Origin: an uncultured Clostridium sp.
GTDB lineage: Bacteria; Bacillota; Clostridia; Clostridiales; Clostridiaceae
DNA: 8,199 bases
Reading direction: 5' to 3'
Assembly (NCBI GenBank): GCA_900543325.1
Contig: UQQU01000104.1
Span: 1-8,199, forward strand
The translations under genes were made by a program, and so were the position numbers. Numbering within the stretch: the stretch's first letter is position 1; each line of letters opens with the position of its first letter. The notes beneath the pieces were generated by a model. That model saw nothing but the letters and a program-made list of their open reading frames with translations. It ran no database searches and was not told the DNA's origin. This document shows, one piece after another, positions 1 to 7,137 of this stretch.

Positions 1-84
1 AATGAGTTTGTAAAACCGCACCAAAACAAAGTTTTGGGGGTTATGCAATAAACTACTTAACTAATTTAAAGGGGGCTTTTATAT
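1..84 (+). promoter_or_regulatory. argG leader with a small stem-loop and ribosome binding site
   Basis: This is the non-coding leader just upstream of argG. Positions 21-27 (CCAAAAC) pair perfectly with 31-37 (GTTTTGG) around an AAA loop. An outer AACC/GGTT pairing (14-17 with 39-42) can extend the stem across a small internal loop. No T tract follows, so it is not an intrinsic terminator. The ribosome binding site is AAAGGGGG at 68-75, 9 nt before the ATG at 85. I see no convincing -35/-10 pair and no clear ArgR operator. The promoter is therefore probably upstream of the window or weak. The stem-loop may be part of a longer leader, but its role is unknown. Confidence 0.4.
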
Positions 85-1308
85 ATGAAAAAATTTAACA
101 AAGTAGTTTTAGCTTATTCAGGAGGTTTAGATACATCAATTATAATTTCATGGCTTAAGGAAACTTACGGTTGTGAAGTTATCGCAGTAGTTGGTAATGT
201 TGGCCAAGCTGATGAGTTAGAAGGATTAGAAGAAAAGGCATTAAAAACTGGGGCATCAAAAATTTACATTGAAGATTTAACAAAGGAATTTGTTTACGAT
301 TATATCTTCCCTACACTTCAAGCTGGAGCTGTATATGAAGGTAAATATCTATTAGGAACTTCTTTTGCTAGACCTTTAATAGGAAAGAGACTTGTAGAAA
401 TTGCAGAAAAAGAAGGGGCTGATGCAATTTGTCATGGTTGTACTGGTAAAGGAAATGATCAAGTTCGTTTTGAGCTTGCAGTTAAAAACTTTGCACCAGA
501 AATGCCAATTATAGCACCATGGAGAATATGGGATATTAAATCTCGTGAAGAAGAAATTAAATATGCTTTAGATAGAGAAATTCCAATAAAAATTACTTAT
601 GATACTAATTATAGTAAGGATAAGAATCTATGGCATTTAAGTCATGAAGGTTTAGATCTAGAATTCCCTGAAAATGAACCTAAATATGATAAAATTCTAG
701 AAATGTGTAACACGTTAGAATCTGCACCTGATAAAGCAACTTATATTACTTTAACTTTCGAAAAAGGTATTCCAGTTGCCCTTAATGGTGTAAAAATGGA
801 TGGTGTTTCATTAATTGAAGAATTAAATAAAATCGGTGGTGAAAATGCTATCGGTATTATAGATATGGTAGAAAACAGACTTGTTGGTATGAAATCAAGA
901 GGTGTTTACGAAACTCCGGGTGGAACTATTCTTTACAAAGCTCATGCTGATTTAGAAGAAATTTGCTTGGATAAAGCAACTCATCACTTTAAACAATCAA
1001 TTGCTTTAAAATTTGCTGATTTAGTTTATAACGGTGAGTGGTTTACTCCTCTTAGAGAAAGTCTTTCAGCTTTTGTTTCTAAAACTCAAGAAACAGTTAC
1101 TGGTGAAGTTAAGCTTAAACTATATAAAGGCAATATTATTAATGCCGGAATGACATCTCCTTATTCATTATACAGTGAAGAATATGCTACTTTTGGTGAA
1201 GATGGCGTATATAATCAAAAGGATTCCGAAGGATTCATTAATCTTTACGGTTTACCAATTGTAGTAAATGCAAAGATGAAAGATTCTTTAAAGAAACAGG
1301 ACAAATAA
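85..1308 (+). CDS. argG: Argininosuccinate synthase
   Basis: Cytoplasmic enzyme that joins citrulline and aspartate, using ATP (released as AMP and pyrophosphate), to give argininosuccinate, the penultimate step of arginine synthesis. The 407-residue protein begins with the N-type ATP pyrophosphatase loop YSGGLDTS (residues 11-18). The substrate-binding segment HGCTGKGNDQVRFE follows at 117-130. The length fits the roughly 400-residue bacterial type rather than the longer E. coli-type enzyme. The ATG start is supported by AAAGGGGG 9 nt upstream. It is the first gene of the operon in this window and its stop lies 1 nt before argH, so the pair are almost certainly co-translated. I see no missing motif or frameshift. 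Identification is secure from motifs and context. Confidence 0.97.
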   Translation: MKKFNKVVLAYSGGLDTSIIISWLKETYGCEVIAVVGNVGQADELEGLEEKALKTGASKIYIEDLTKEFVYDYIFPTLQAGAVYEGKYLLGTSFARPLIGKRLVEIAEKEGADAICHGCTGKGNDQVRFELAVKNFAPEMPIIAPWRIWDIKSREEEIKYALDREIPIKITYDTNYSKDKNLWHLSHEGLDLEFPENEPKYDKILEMCNTLESAPDKATYITLTFEKGIPVALNGVKMDGVSLIEELNKIGGENAIGIIDMVENRLVGMKSRGVYETPGGTILYKAHADLEEICLDKATHHFKQSIALKFADLVYNGEWFTPLRESLSAFVSKTQETVTGEVKLKLYKGNIINAGMTSPYSLYSEEYATFGEDGVYNQKDSEGFINLYGLPIVVNAKMKDSLKKQDK

Positions 1309-1309
1309 A

Positions 1310-2710
1310 ATGAAGCTTTGGGGCGGAAGATTTACTGAAGGAGTTAATGAGTTAGTTAATACCTTTAACTCCTCCATTTCAATTGATTCAAGAATGTATA
1401 AGGAAGATATCGAAGGAAGCCTTGCTCATGTCAAAATGCTTGGAAAGCAAGGAATTATCCCTTCAAAAGATAGTGAAAAAATAGTTGAAGGCTTAAAAGA
1501 AATATTAATAAGAATTAATAATGGAACTATAGAAATAGATAAAGATGCTGAAGATATTCATAGCTTTGTTGAAAGTATATTAACTTACTATATTGGTGAA
1601 GAAGGTAAAGAACTTCATACCGGTAGAAGTAGAAACGATCAAGTTACTTTAGATACTAAACTTTATTTAAAGAAATATATCAAAATTTTAATAAATGAGA
1701 TATTGAACCTTCATGAAACCTTACTTGAAAAGGCTAATGAAAATATCAATACTATTATGCCAGGATATACCCATATGCAAAAAGCTCAACCAATTACTTT
1801 TGCACATCATATCTTAGCATATTGTGAAATGTTTAAAAGAGATATAGGAAGACTTTTCGATTCCTATAAAAGACTTGATGAAATGCCACTTGGAAGTGGT
1901 GCTTTAGCAACATCTACATACCCTATCGATAGAGAGTTTGTAGCATCTGAGCTTGGCTTTTCTAAAATAACACTTAATAGTTTAGATTCTGTTTCAGATA
2001 GAGATTATGCTATAGAAACTTTATCTGCACTTTCATTAATAATGATGCACTTATCAAGATTTTCTGAAGAAATTATACTATGGTGTACTGGTGAGTTTAA
2101 CTTTATTGAACTTGATGATAGTTATAGTACAGGAAGTAGCATAATGCCTCAAAAGAAAAATCCTGATGTGGCAGAGTTAGTTAGAGGTAAAACAGGAAGA
2201 GTTTATGGAGACTTAATGACTTTACTTACTGTTATGAAAGGTATTCCTCTAGCTTACAATAAAGATATGCAAGAAGATAAAGAAGCATTATTTGATGGTT
2301 TAGATACTGCTCTTCTTTCCCTTCAAACTTTTAATGGAATGATTAAAACTATGAAGGTTAAAAAGTCTAATATGAAAAAATCTGCCGCTGGTGGATTTAC
2401 AAACGCTACCGATGTTGCTGATTATCTTGTTAAAAAAGGTATGGCATTTAGAAATGCTCATGAAGTTGTAGGTAAAATAGTTCTTTATTGTATAGATAAA
2501 GATATTGCTATAGATGACTTAAGTATGGAAGAGTTTAAAGGCTTCTCTCCTATTTTTGAAGAAGATATATATAAAGCAATAGACTTATTAACTTGTGTTG
2601 AAGAAAGAAGTGTCATTGGTGGACCTAGCTCTTCATCAGTAAAAATGCAAATTAAAATTTTAGAAAAATTTATAAAAGAAAATAAGGAGAATTTATCATG
2701 TTTAAAGTAG
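1310..2710 (+). CDS. argH: Argininosuccinate lyase
   Basis: Splits argininosuccinate into arginine and fumarate, the final step of the pathway; the family forms cytoplasmic homotetramers. The 466-residue protein has the usual length of the fumarase/aspartase superfamily members of this type. Conserved regions are in order: HTGRSRND at 103-110, GYTHMQKAQP at 152-161 with the expected catalytic His155, and the signature loop GSSIMPQKKNP at 275-285 carrying the catalytic serine. The start ATG lies 1 nt after the argG stop, with AGGA at 1298-1301 inside the argG 3' end acting as its ribosome binding site, so translation is probably coupled. Its last 13 bases overlap the start of argC. No anomalies are seen. 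Confidence 0.97.
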   Translation: MKLWGGRFTEGVNELVNTFNSSISIDSRMYKEDIEGSLAHVKMLGKQGIIPSKDSEKIVEGLKEILIRINNGTIEIDKDAEDIHSFVESILTYYIGEEGKELHTGRSRNDQVTLDTKLYLKKYIKILINEILNLHETLLEKANENINTIMPGYTHMQKAQPITFAHHILAYCEMFKRDIGRLFDSYKRLDEMPLGSGALATSTYPIDREFVASELGFSKITLNSLDSVSDRDYAIETLSALSLIMMHLSRFSEEIILWCTGEFNFIELDDSYSTGSSIMPQKKNPDVAELVRGKTGRVYGDLMTLLTVMKGIPLAYNKDMQEDKEALFDGLDTALLSLQTFNGMIKTMKVKKSNMKKSAAGGFTNATDVADYLVKKGMAFRNAHEVVGKIVLYCIDKDIAIDDLSMEEFKGFSPIFEEDIYKAIDLLTCVEERSVIGGPSSSSVKMQIKILEKFIKENKENLSCLK

Positions 2711-3732
2711 GAATTATTGGGGCAACAGGCTATGTTGGAGTTGAATTGTTAAGACTTTTACTTAATCATGATAAGGTTACAGTTACTGCTATCTCCTCCT
2801 CTACTTTTAAAGATGAGGAGATAAGTTCTGTATATAAAAGTTTTTTCAATAAAACAACACTAGTTTGCACGGATAAAAGTGATGTTATTGATAAATGTGA
2901 TGTTATATTTACTGCTCTTCCTCATGGTTTAAGTGAAGAAATAGCAGCTGAAGCAATAAGTAAAAATAAAAAGGTAATAGATCTGGGGGCTGATTTTAGA
3001 TTAGAATGTGAAGATTCTTATGAAGAATGGTATGGAAAAAAATTCACATGCAAAGATATTCATAAAAATAGCATATATGGACTACCAGAGTTTAATGGTT
3101 CTAAAGTTAAAAAATTTAATATAGTTGCTAATCCAGGATGTTATCCAACAAGTATTTCACTTGGACTTATGCCACTATTGAAAAATAACTTAATTAATAC
3201 TAAAAATATAATTTGTGATTCAAAATCAGGAATTACTGGTGCTGGAAGAGGACTTTCTTTAAAGACTCACTTTGCTGAAGCTAATGAAAATTTTGCTGCA
3301 TACGGTATTGGTAGTCACAGACATACACCTGAAATTGAACAAACCCTATCATATATGGCAAATGAAAATGTAGAAGTAACATTTACTCCTCACCTATTAC
3401 CTGTCAATAGAGGAATACTTTCTACAATTTATTGCGAACCTAAAGATGAACTTACCTTAGAAGAAATTCATGAAATATATAAAAAACAATATGAAAATGA
3501 AGAGTTTGTCCATGTATTACCATTAGGCCAAACTGCTGAAATAAAACACGTTAAATATACAAATAATTGTCATATTTCTATTCATCAAAATTATAGAAAA
3601 AATAAGATAATAATTGTTAGTGTTATAGATAATATGGTTAAAGGAGCTGCAGGACAAGCCATACAAAATATGAATCTTTTACTTGGCTTACCTGAAAATA
3701 CTGGACTTAAGTTAATAGCTCCAAGCTTTTAA
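2698..3732 (+). CDS. argC: N-acetyl-gamma-glutamyl-phosphate reductase
   Basis: Reduces N-acetylglutamyl phosphate to N-acetylglutamate semialdehyde with NADPH, the step after ArgB. The 344-residue protein opens with a Rossmann dinucleotide-binding loop, GATGYVG (residues 8-14). The active-site segment NPGCYPT is at 145-151, with the expected nucleophile Cys148. It is followed by SKSGITGAGR at 175-184 and the histidine-containing HRHTPEI at 207-213. Length and motif order match the type 1 (about 340-residue) ArgC family. The ATG start overlaps the argH stop by 13 nt. AAGGAG at 2684-2689, within argH, sits 8 nt upstream and supports this start. The overlap suggests coupled translation with argH. 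Confidence 0.97.
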   Translation: MFKVGIIGATGYVGVELLRLLLNHDKVTVTAISSSTFKDEEISSVYKSFFNKTTLVCTDKSDVIDKCDVIFTALPHGLSEEIAAEAISKNKKVIDLGADFRLECEDSYEEWYGKKFTCKDIHKNSIYGLPEFNGSKVKKFNIVANPGCYPTSISLGLMPLLKNNLINTKNIICDSKSGITGAGRGLSLKTHFAEANENFAAYGIGSHRHTPEIEQTLSYMANENVEVTFTPHLLPVNRGILSTIYCEPKDELTLEEIHEIYKKQYENEEFVHVLPLGQTAEIKHVKYTNNCHISIHQNYRKNKIIIVSVIDNMVKGAAGQAIQNMNLLLGLPENTGLKLIAPSF

Positions 3733-3749
3733 ATAAAGGATGTGAATTT

Positions 3750-4979
3750 ATGATTAAAATAGATGAAAATTTAACGGTGACTTCCCCTGCTGGCTTTAAA
3801 GCATCTGGAATTCATTGTGGTCTAAAAAAAAGCTTATTAAAAAAAGATTTGGCTTTAATATATTCTGATGTTGTAGCCACTTCTTGTGGAGTTTATACAA
3901 AAAATAAAGTAAAAGGTGCTCCACTTACAGTAACTAAACAACACTTAATTAACAAAAAAGCTCAAGCAATAATCATTAATAGTGGAAATGCCAACACTTG
4001 TAATGGTGATGATGGTTTGTCAAAAGCAAATAAAATGACTCATCTTTGTGCTAAAGCATTAAGTATTAAAAATGATGATGTACTTGTTGCCTCAACTGGA
4101 GTAATAGGTGTTCCTCTTAATATAGATGCAATAAAAGATGGAATTCCTCAATTAGTAGGTAATTTATCTGGTGATATTGAAGGTGCTAAAAATGCATCTA
4201 TGGCTATTATGACTACTGATACTATTGAAAAACAAGCTGGAACTGAATTGGAAATTGACGGTAAGAAAGTTACAATTGCTGCTATGGCTAAAGGCTCTGG
4301 CATGATTCATCCAAATATGGCTACTATGCTTTCTTTTATAACTACTGATATTTCAATCTCCCCTGCTTTATTAAAAGAAGCATTAAAAGAAAGTGTTAAT
4401 GTTTCTTATAACAGAATAAGTGTTGATGGTGATTCTAGCACTAACGATATGGTTTTAATAATGGCAAATGGACTTGCTTCAAATGAAACTATAACTGAAA
4501 AAAATAATGATTATAACTTATTTTTAGAGGCATTAACTGCTTTAAATATTTATATATCTAAAAAAATTGCAAAGGATGGTGAAGGAGCCACCAAACTTAT
4601 AGAATGTACTGTAAAAAATGCTAATTCTATTGCAGATGCCGAAGCTCTTTCTAAAAGTGTTGTTACTTCAAGTCTTGTAAAAGCTGCAATCTTTGGTAGC
4701 GATGCTAACTGGGGCAGAATCCTTTGTGCATTAGGATATTCTGATATTGATTTTGATCCTGAAAAAGTTGATGTTTCTTTTGCAAGTACTGCTGGAGAAA
4801 TTCTTGTTTGTCAAAACGGCACCTTTGTAAACTTTGACGAAGGTAAAGCAAAAGAAATTCTATTGCAAGATGAAATTAAAATTTTAATAGATATGAAGTT
4901 AGCTTCATCAGAAGCAACAACATGGGGCTGCGATTTAACTTATGATTATGTAAAAATAAACGGTGATTACCGCAGTTAA
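3750..4979 (+). CDS. argJ: Glutamate N-acetyltransferase / ornithine acetyltransferase (ArgJ)
   Basis: Transfers the acetyl group from N-acetylornithine to glutamate, releasing ornithine and regenerating N-acetylglutamate. Some members also use acetyl-CoA to start the cycle; sequence alone does not tell which type this is. The protein is a self-cleaving N-terminal nucleophile enzyme. The cleavage motif is clear in KGSGMIHPNMATML: the bond between Ala191 and Thr192 would be cut and Thr192 becomes the nucleophile. The oxyanion-hole Thr-Gly is at 116-117 (STG). The C-terminus ends in the family-typical WGCDLTYDYVKIN. Its 409 residues are the usual length. The start is supported by AAAGGA at 3735-3740, 9 nt upstream. 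No argA or argE is present here, consistent with a cyclic pathway. The stop is 6 nt before a strong hairpin. Confidence 0.96.
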   Translation: MIKIDENLTVTSPAGFKASGIHCGLKKSLLKKDLALIYSDVVATSCGVYTKNKVKGAPLTVTKQHLINKKAQAIIINSGNANTCNGDDGLSKANKMTHLCAKALSIKNDDVLVASTGVIGVPLNIDAIKDGIPQLVGNLSGDIEGAKNASMAIMTTDTIEKQAGTELEIDGKKVTIAAMAKGSGMIHPNMATMLSFITTDISISPALLKEALKESVNVSYNRISVDGDSSTNDMVLIMANGLASNETITEKNNDYNLFLEALTALNIYISKKIAKDGEGATKLIECTVKNANSIADAEALSKSVVTSSLVKAAIFGSDANWGRILCALGYSDIDFDPEKVDVSFASTAGEILVCQNGTFVNFDEGKAKEILLQDEIKILIDMKLASSEATTWGCDLTYDYVKINGDYRS

Positions 4980-4985
4980 CAATAT

Positions 4986-5047
4986 ATGGGTGGACCTCCG
5001 GGGTTAATCCATATATTGGATTAACCCCGGAGGTCCACCCATTTTTT
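4986..5047 (+). terminator. Perfect 25-26 bp hairpin with T tract inside the operon (terminator-like)
   Basis: Positions 4986-5010 pair perfectly with 5018-5042; an extra A-T pair (5011/5017) leaves a 5-nt loop, TATAT. The arms are 15/25 G+C in an AT-rich setting. Six Ts follow (5042-5047), the first being the last base of the stem. This is the shape of a Rho-independent terminator, and the T tract is only on the + side. However, it sits between argJ and argB in the same operon, and its stem is much longer than usual terminators. It may be a partial terminator that reduces argBDF expression, an attenuator linked to argJ translation, an RNase III processing or stability element, or an inserted palindromic repeat. 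The structure is certain; the function is inferred. Confidence 0.75.
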
Positions 5048-5053
5048 GGAGGT
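5048..5053 (+). promoter_or_regulatory. argB ribosome binding site
   Basis: GGAGGT, a near-perfect Shine-Dalgarno sequence, lies 7 nt before the TTG codon at 5061 (8 nt counted from GGAGG). It fixes that codon as the start, since the next in-frame ATG is at residue 34, after the conserved KYGG motif. It begins 5 nt after the end of the hairpin stem, so a folded hairpin would crowd the incoming ribosome. Confidence 0.85.
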
Positions 5054-5060
5054 GTAACAA

Positions 5061-5915
5061 TTGAACTATGCTCAACATGCAAATATATTAATTCAGGCAT
5101 TACCTTATATTCAAGAATATTACGGTAAAACTATTGTAATTAAATATGGTGGAAATGCCATGATTAATGATGAATTAACTAAAACAGTAATAAATGATAT
5201 TATCCTTATGAAATGTATTGGAATTAATCCAATAATAGTTCATGGCGGTGGCCCTGATATTAGCAATACTTTAGCTAAAATGAATCATGAAAGTAAATTT
5301 ATAAATGGCTTAAGATATACTGATGAAACTACAATAACAGTTGCCCAAATGGTCTTAGCAGGAAAAGTAAATAAAGATTTAGTTAAACTTATTGAAAAAA
5401 ATGGTGGTAAATCCATTGGTTTATCTGGAATTGATGGCTCATTAATAAAAGCTAAAAAACTTGCCAATGGTGTTGATTTAGGCTTTGTAGGTGAAATAAC
5501 TTCTGTAAATACAGAACTTCTAAACTTATCAATGAATTCCGGATATATCCCTGTAGTTTCTTCTATTGCAATAGGTGAAAATGATACTAATAGTTATAAC
5601 ATAAATGCAGATACTTGTGCTTCAAAAATTGCTTCTGCTTTAAAAGCTGAAAAATTAATTCTTTTAACTGATGTACCTGGTGTAATGACAGATCCAAATG
5701 ACCCTTCTACTTTAATTTCAACTTTAAGGTTACATCAAATTCCAAAACTAACTGTAGATAAAATAATTAAAGGTGGCATGATTCCAAAAATAAACTGCTG
5801 TGTTGAATCTGTAAGAATGGGTGTTAAAAAAGCTCACATAATTGATGGCAGAATTAAACACTCTATCTTACTGGAATTATTATCTGAAAAAGGAATCGGA
5901 ACAGAGATTTATTAA
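5061..5915 (+). CDS. argB: Acetylglutamate kinase (probably arginine-inhibited type)
   Basis: Phosphorylates N-acetylglutamate with ATP, usually the controlled step of the cyclic arginine pathway. The amino acid kinase fold is shown by KYGG (residues 28-31), HGGGP (61-65), the NAD segment (182-184), LLTDVPGV (201-208) and KGGMIPK (237-243). Expected catalytic residues Lys28, Asp184 and Lys243 are present. About 22 residues precede the first core strand (ANILIQALPYIQEYYG). This matches the extra N-terminal helix that links dimers into arginine-sensitive hexamers in the family. The C-terminal HSILLELLSEKGIGTEI also resembles the sensitive group. At 284 residues it is longer than the insensitive E. 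coli enzyme. It starts at TTG, the only non-ATG start in the operon, and follows the intra-operon hairpin. Confidence 0.96.
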   Translation: MNYAQHANILIQALPYIQEYYGKTIVIKYGGNAMINDELTKTVINDIILMKCIGINPIIVHGGGPDISNTLAKMNHESKFINGLRYTDETTITVAQMVLAGKVNKDLVKLIEKNGGKSIGLSGIDGSLIKAKKLANGVDLGFVGEITSVNTELLNLSMNSGYIPVVSSIAIGENDTNSYNINADTCASKIASALKAEKLILLTDVPGVMTDPNDPSTLISTLRLHQIPKLTVDKIIKGGMIPKINCCVESVRMGVKKAHIIDGRIKHSILLELLSEKGIGTEIY

Positions 5916-5925
5916 CTAATTAAAT

Positions 5926-5932
5926 GAGGTGA
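5926..5932 (+). promoter_or_regulatory. argD ribosome binding site that decides the start
   Basis: GAGGTGA is 5 nt before the ATG at 5938. An in-frame GTG at 5929 lies inside this Shine-Dalgarno sequence and has no ribosome binding site of its own at proper spacing, so the ATG is the better start. Confidence 0.8.
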
Positions 5933-5937
5933 CTAAA

Positions 5938-7116
5938 ATGACTTTATTTGAACAAGAAAGTAAGTATTTAATGAATACTTATACTCCCCTACCTATTGAA
6001 ATAACATATGGTCAGGGATCTTATTTATTTGATAAAAACAATAAAAAATATATAGATTTTACTAGTGGAATCGGTGTTAACTCTTTAGGTTACAATAACG
6101 CTGAATGGAAAAACTCAATAATATCTCAACTAAACAATTTCCAACACTTATCTAATATTTTCACTAATGACTCTACTGTATCCCTTGCAAAAAAACTTTG
6201 TGAGCTATCTGGAATGAGCAAAGTTTTCTTTGCTAACTCAGGAGCTGAAGCAAATGAATGTGCTATTAAACTTGCTAGAAAGTATAGCTTTAATAAATAT
6301 GGTGAAGGTAGAGGTACTATTCTTTCACTAAAACAATCTTTTCATGGTAGGACATTAGCTACATTAACTGCAACTGGACAAGATAAATTTCATAATTACT
6401 TCTTTCCATTCCCTACAGGGTTTAATTATGTAACTGCTAATTCCATTGATGATCTAGAAGAAAAGCTTACTTCTGATGTTTGTGCAATAATTATGGAAGC
6501 TATTCAAGGTGAAGGGGGTGTTCATCCACTAGATAAAGATTTTGTTTTAGCTGCTTGTAAATTAGCTAAAGAAAAAGATGTATTAATAATTTTTGATGAA
6601 GTTCAATGCGGAATAGCTAGAACAGGAAATCTCTTTGGATATAATAGTTTCAATGTTGAACCTGATATAGTGACCTGTGCTAAAGGTCTAGGGGCAGGTC
6701 TTCCTATAGGTGCAGTTTTATGTAATAAAAATCTTTCATCAACTTTTAAGCCTGGAGATCATGGCTCAACATTTGGTGGAAATCCAGTTATATGTGCAGG
6801 TGCAACTTCAGTATTAAATCAACTTTGTAATAGTAATTCTTATAGCGAAATTATATTCAAAGGTGAACTAATAAAAGAAACTATTTTAAATGAAAATTTA
6901 GAAATAGTAAAAGATGTTCGTGGATCAGGTCTAATGCTTGGAATAGAAATAGATGGTGATTCATCTATTGTTCAGAAAAAATCTCTTGAGAATGGCCTAC
7001 TACTCTTAACAGCTGGCAAAAACGTAGTAAGATTATTACCTCCACTAAACATCCCTGTAGATGATGTTAAAGCTGGTTTAAACATCTTAGTAAAAGTATT
7101 AAAAGAATATAAGTAA
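5938..7116 (+). CDS. argD: Acetylornithine aminotransferase (PLP-dependent)
   Basis: Converts N-acetylglutamate semialdehyde to N-acetylornithine with glutamate as amino donor; a cytoplasmic class III aminotransferase using pyridoxal phosphate. From the ATG at 5938 the protein is 392 residues, normal for the family. Visible motifs are SGAE at 101-104 (phosphate binding), FHGRT at 135-139, DEVQ at 220-223 (contact to the PLP ring), the Schiff-base Lys249 in TCAKGLGAGLPIGA, GSTFGGNP around Thr278, and RLLPPL at 365-370. Related class III enzymes (succinylornithine, GABA or ornithine aminotransferases) share these motifs. The place between argB and argF makes the arginine role by far the most likely. 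It follows argB by 22 nt. An in-frame GTG 9 nt upstream is rejected as the start because it lies in the ribosome binding site. Confidence 0.95.
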   Translation: MTLFEQESKYLMNTYTPLPIEITYGQGSYLFDKNNKKYIDFTSGIGVNSLGYNNAEWKNSIISQLNNFQHLSNIFTNDSTVSLAKKLCELSGMSKVFFANSGAEANECAIKLARKYSFNKYGEGRGTILSLKQSFHGRTLATLTATGQDKFHNYFFPFPTGFNYVTANSIDDLEEKLTSDVCAIIMEAIQGEGGVHPLDKDFVLAACKLAKEKDVLIIFDEVQCGIARTGNLFGYNSFNVEPDIVTCAKGLGAGLPIGAVLCNKNLSSTFKPGDHGSTFGGNPVICAGATSVLNQLCNSNSYSEIIFKGELIKETILNENLEIVKDVRGSGLMLGIEIDGDSSIVQKKSLENGLLLLTAGKNVVRLLPPLNIPVDDVKAGLNILVKVLKEYK

Positions 7117-7120
7117 ATTA

Positions 7121-7129
7121 AAAAGGGGG
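7121..7129 (+). promoter_or_regulatory. argF ribosome binding site with G5 run
   Basis: AAAAGGGGG lies 8 nt before the ATG at 7138. The same AAAGGGGGC core precedes argG (68-76), while the other genes in the operon use GGAGG- or AGGA-like sites. A short AAGG/CCTT pairing (7123-7126 with 7130-7133) is possible but weak. Confidence 0.7.
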
Positions 7130-7137
7130 CCTTATTT

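Noticed and set aside
43..51. ATG-CAA-TAA mini reading frame in the leader as a leader peptide
   Set aside because: It is only two codons with no arginine codon, and the G run upstream is too close to serve as a ribosome binding site.
42..59. Possible ArgR operator in the argG leader (TATGCAATAAACTACT)
   Set aside because: It matches the ARG box half-site only loosely and lacks the symmetric second half.
2619..2629. GGTGGACCT-like sequence in argH resembling part of the intra-operon hairpin
   Set aside because: It is a short match within a coding Gly-Gly-Pro segment with no inverted partner; chance is sufficient.
4876..5100. 74-codon minus-strand open frame across the argJ end, hairpin and argB start
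   Set aside because: It overlaps two certain genes, depends on the palindrome for part of its length, has no ribosome binding site signal I can support and matches no family.
5285..5467. 60-codon minus-strand open frame inside argB
   Set aside because: It is a shadow of a well-supported kinase gene, with no independent evidence.
5929..5937. GTG at 5929 as the argD start, adding three residues
   Set aside because: The GTG is part of the GAGGTGA ribosome binding site itself; the ATG at 5938 has proper spacing from it.
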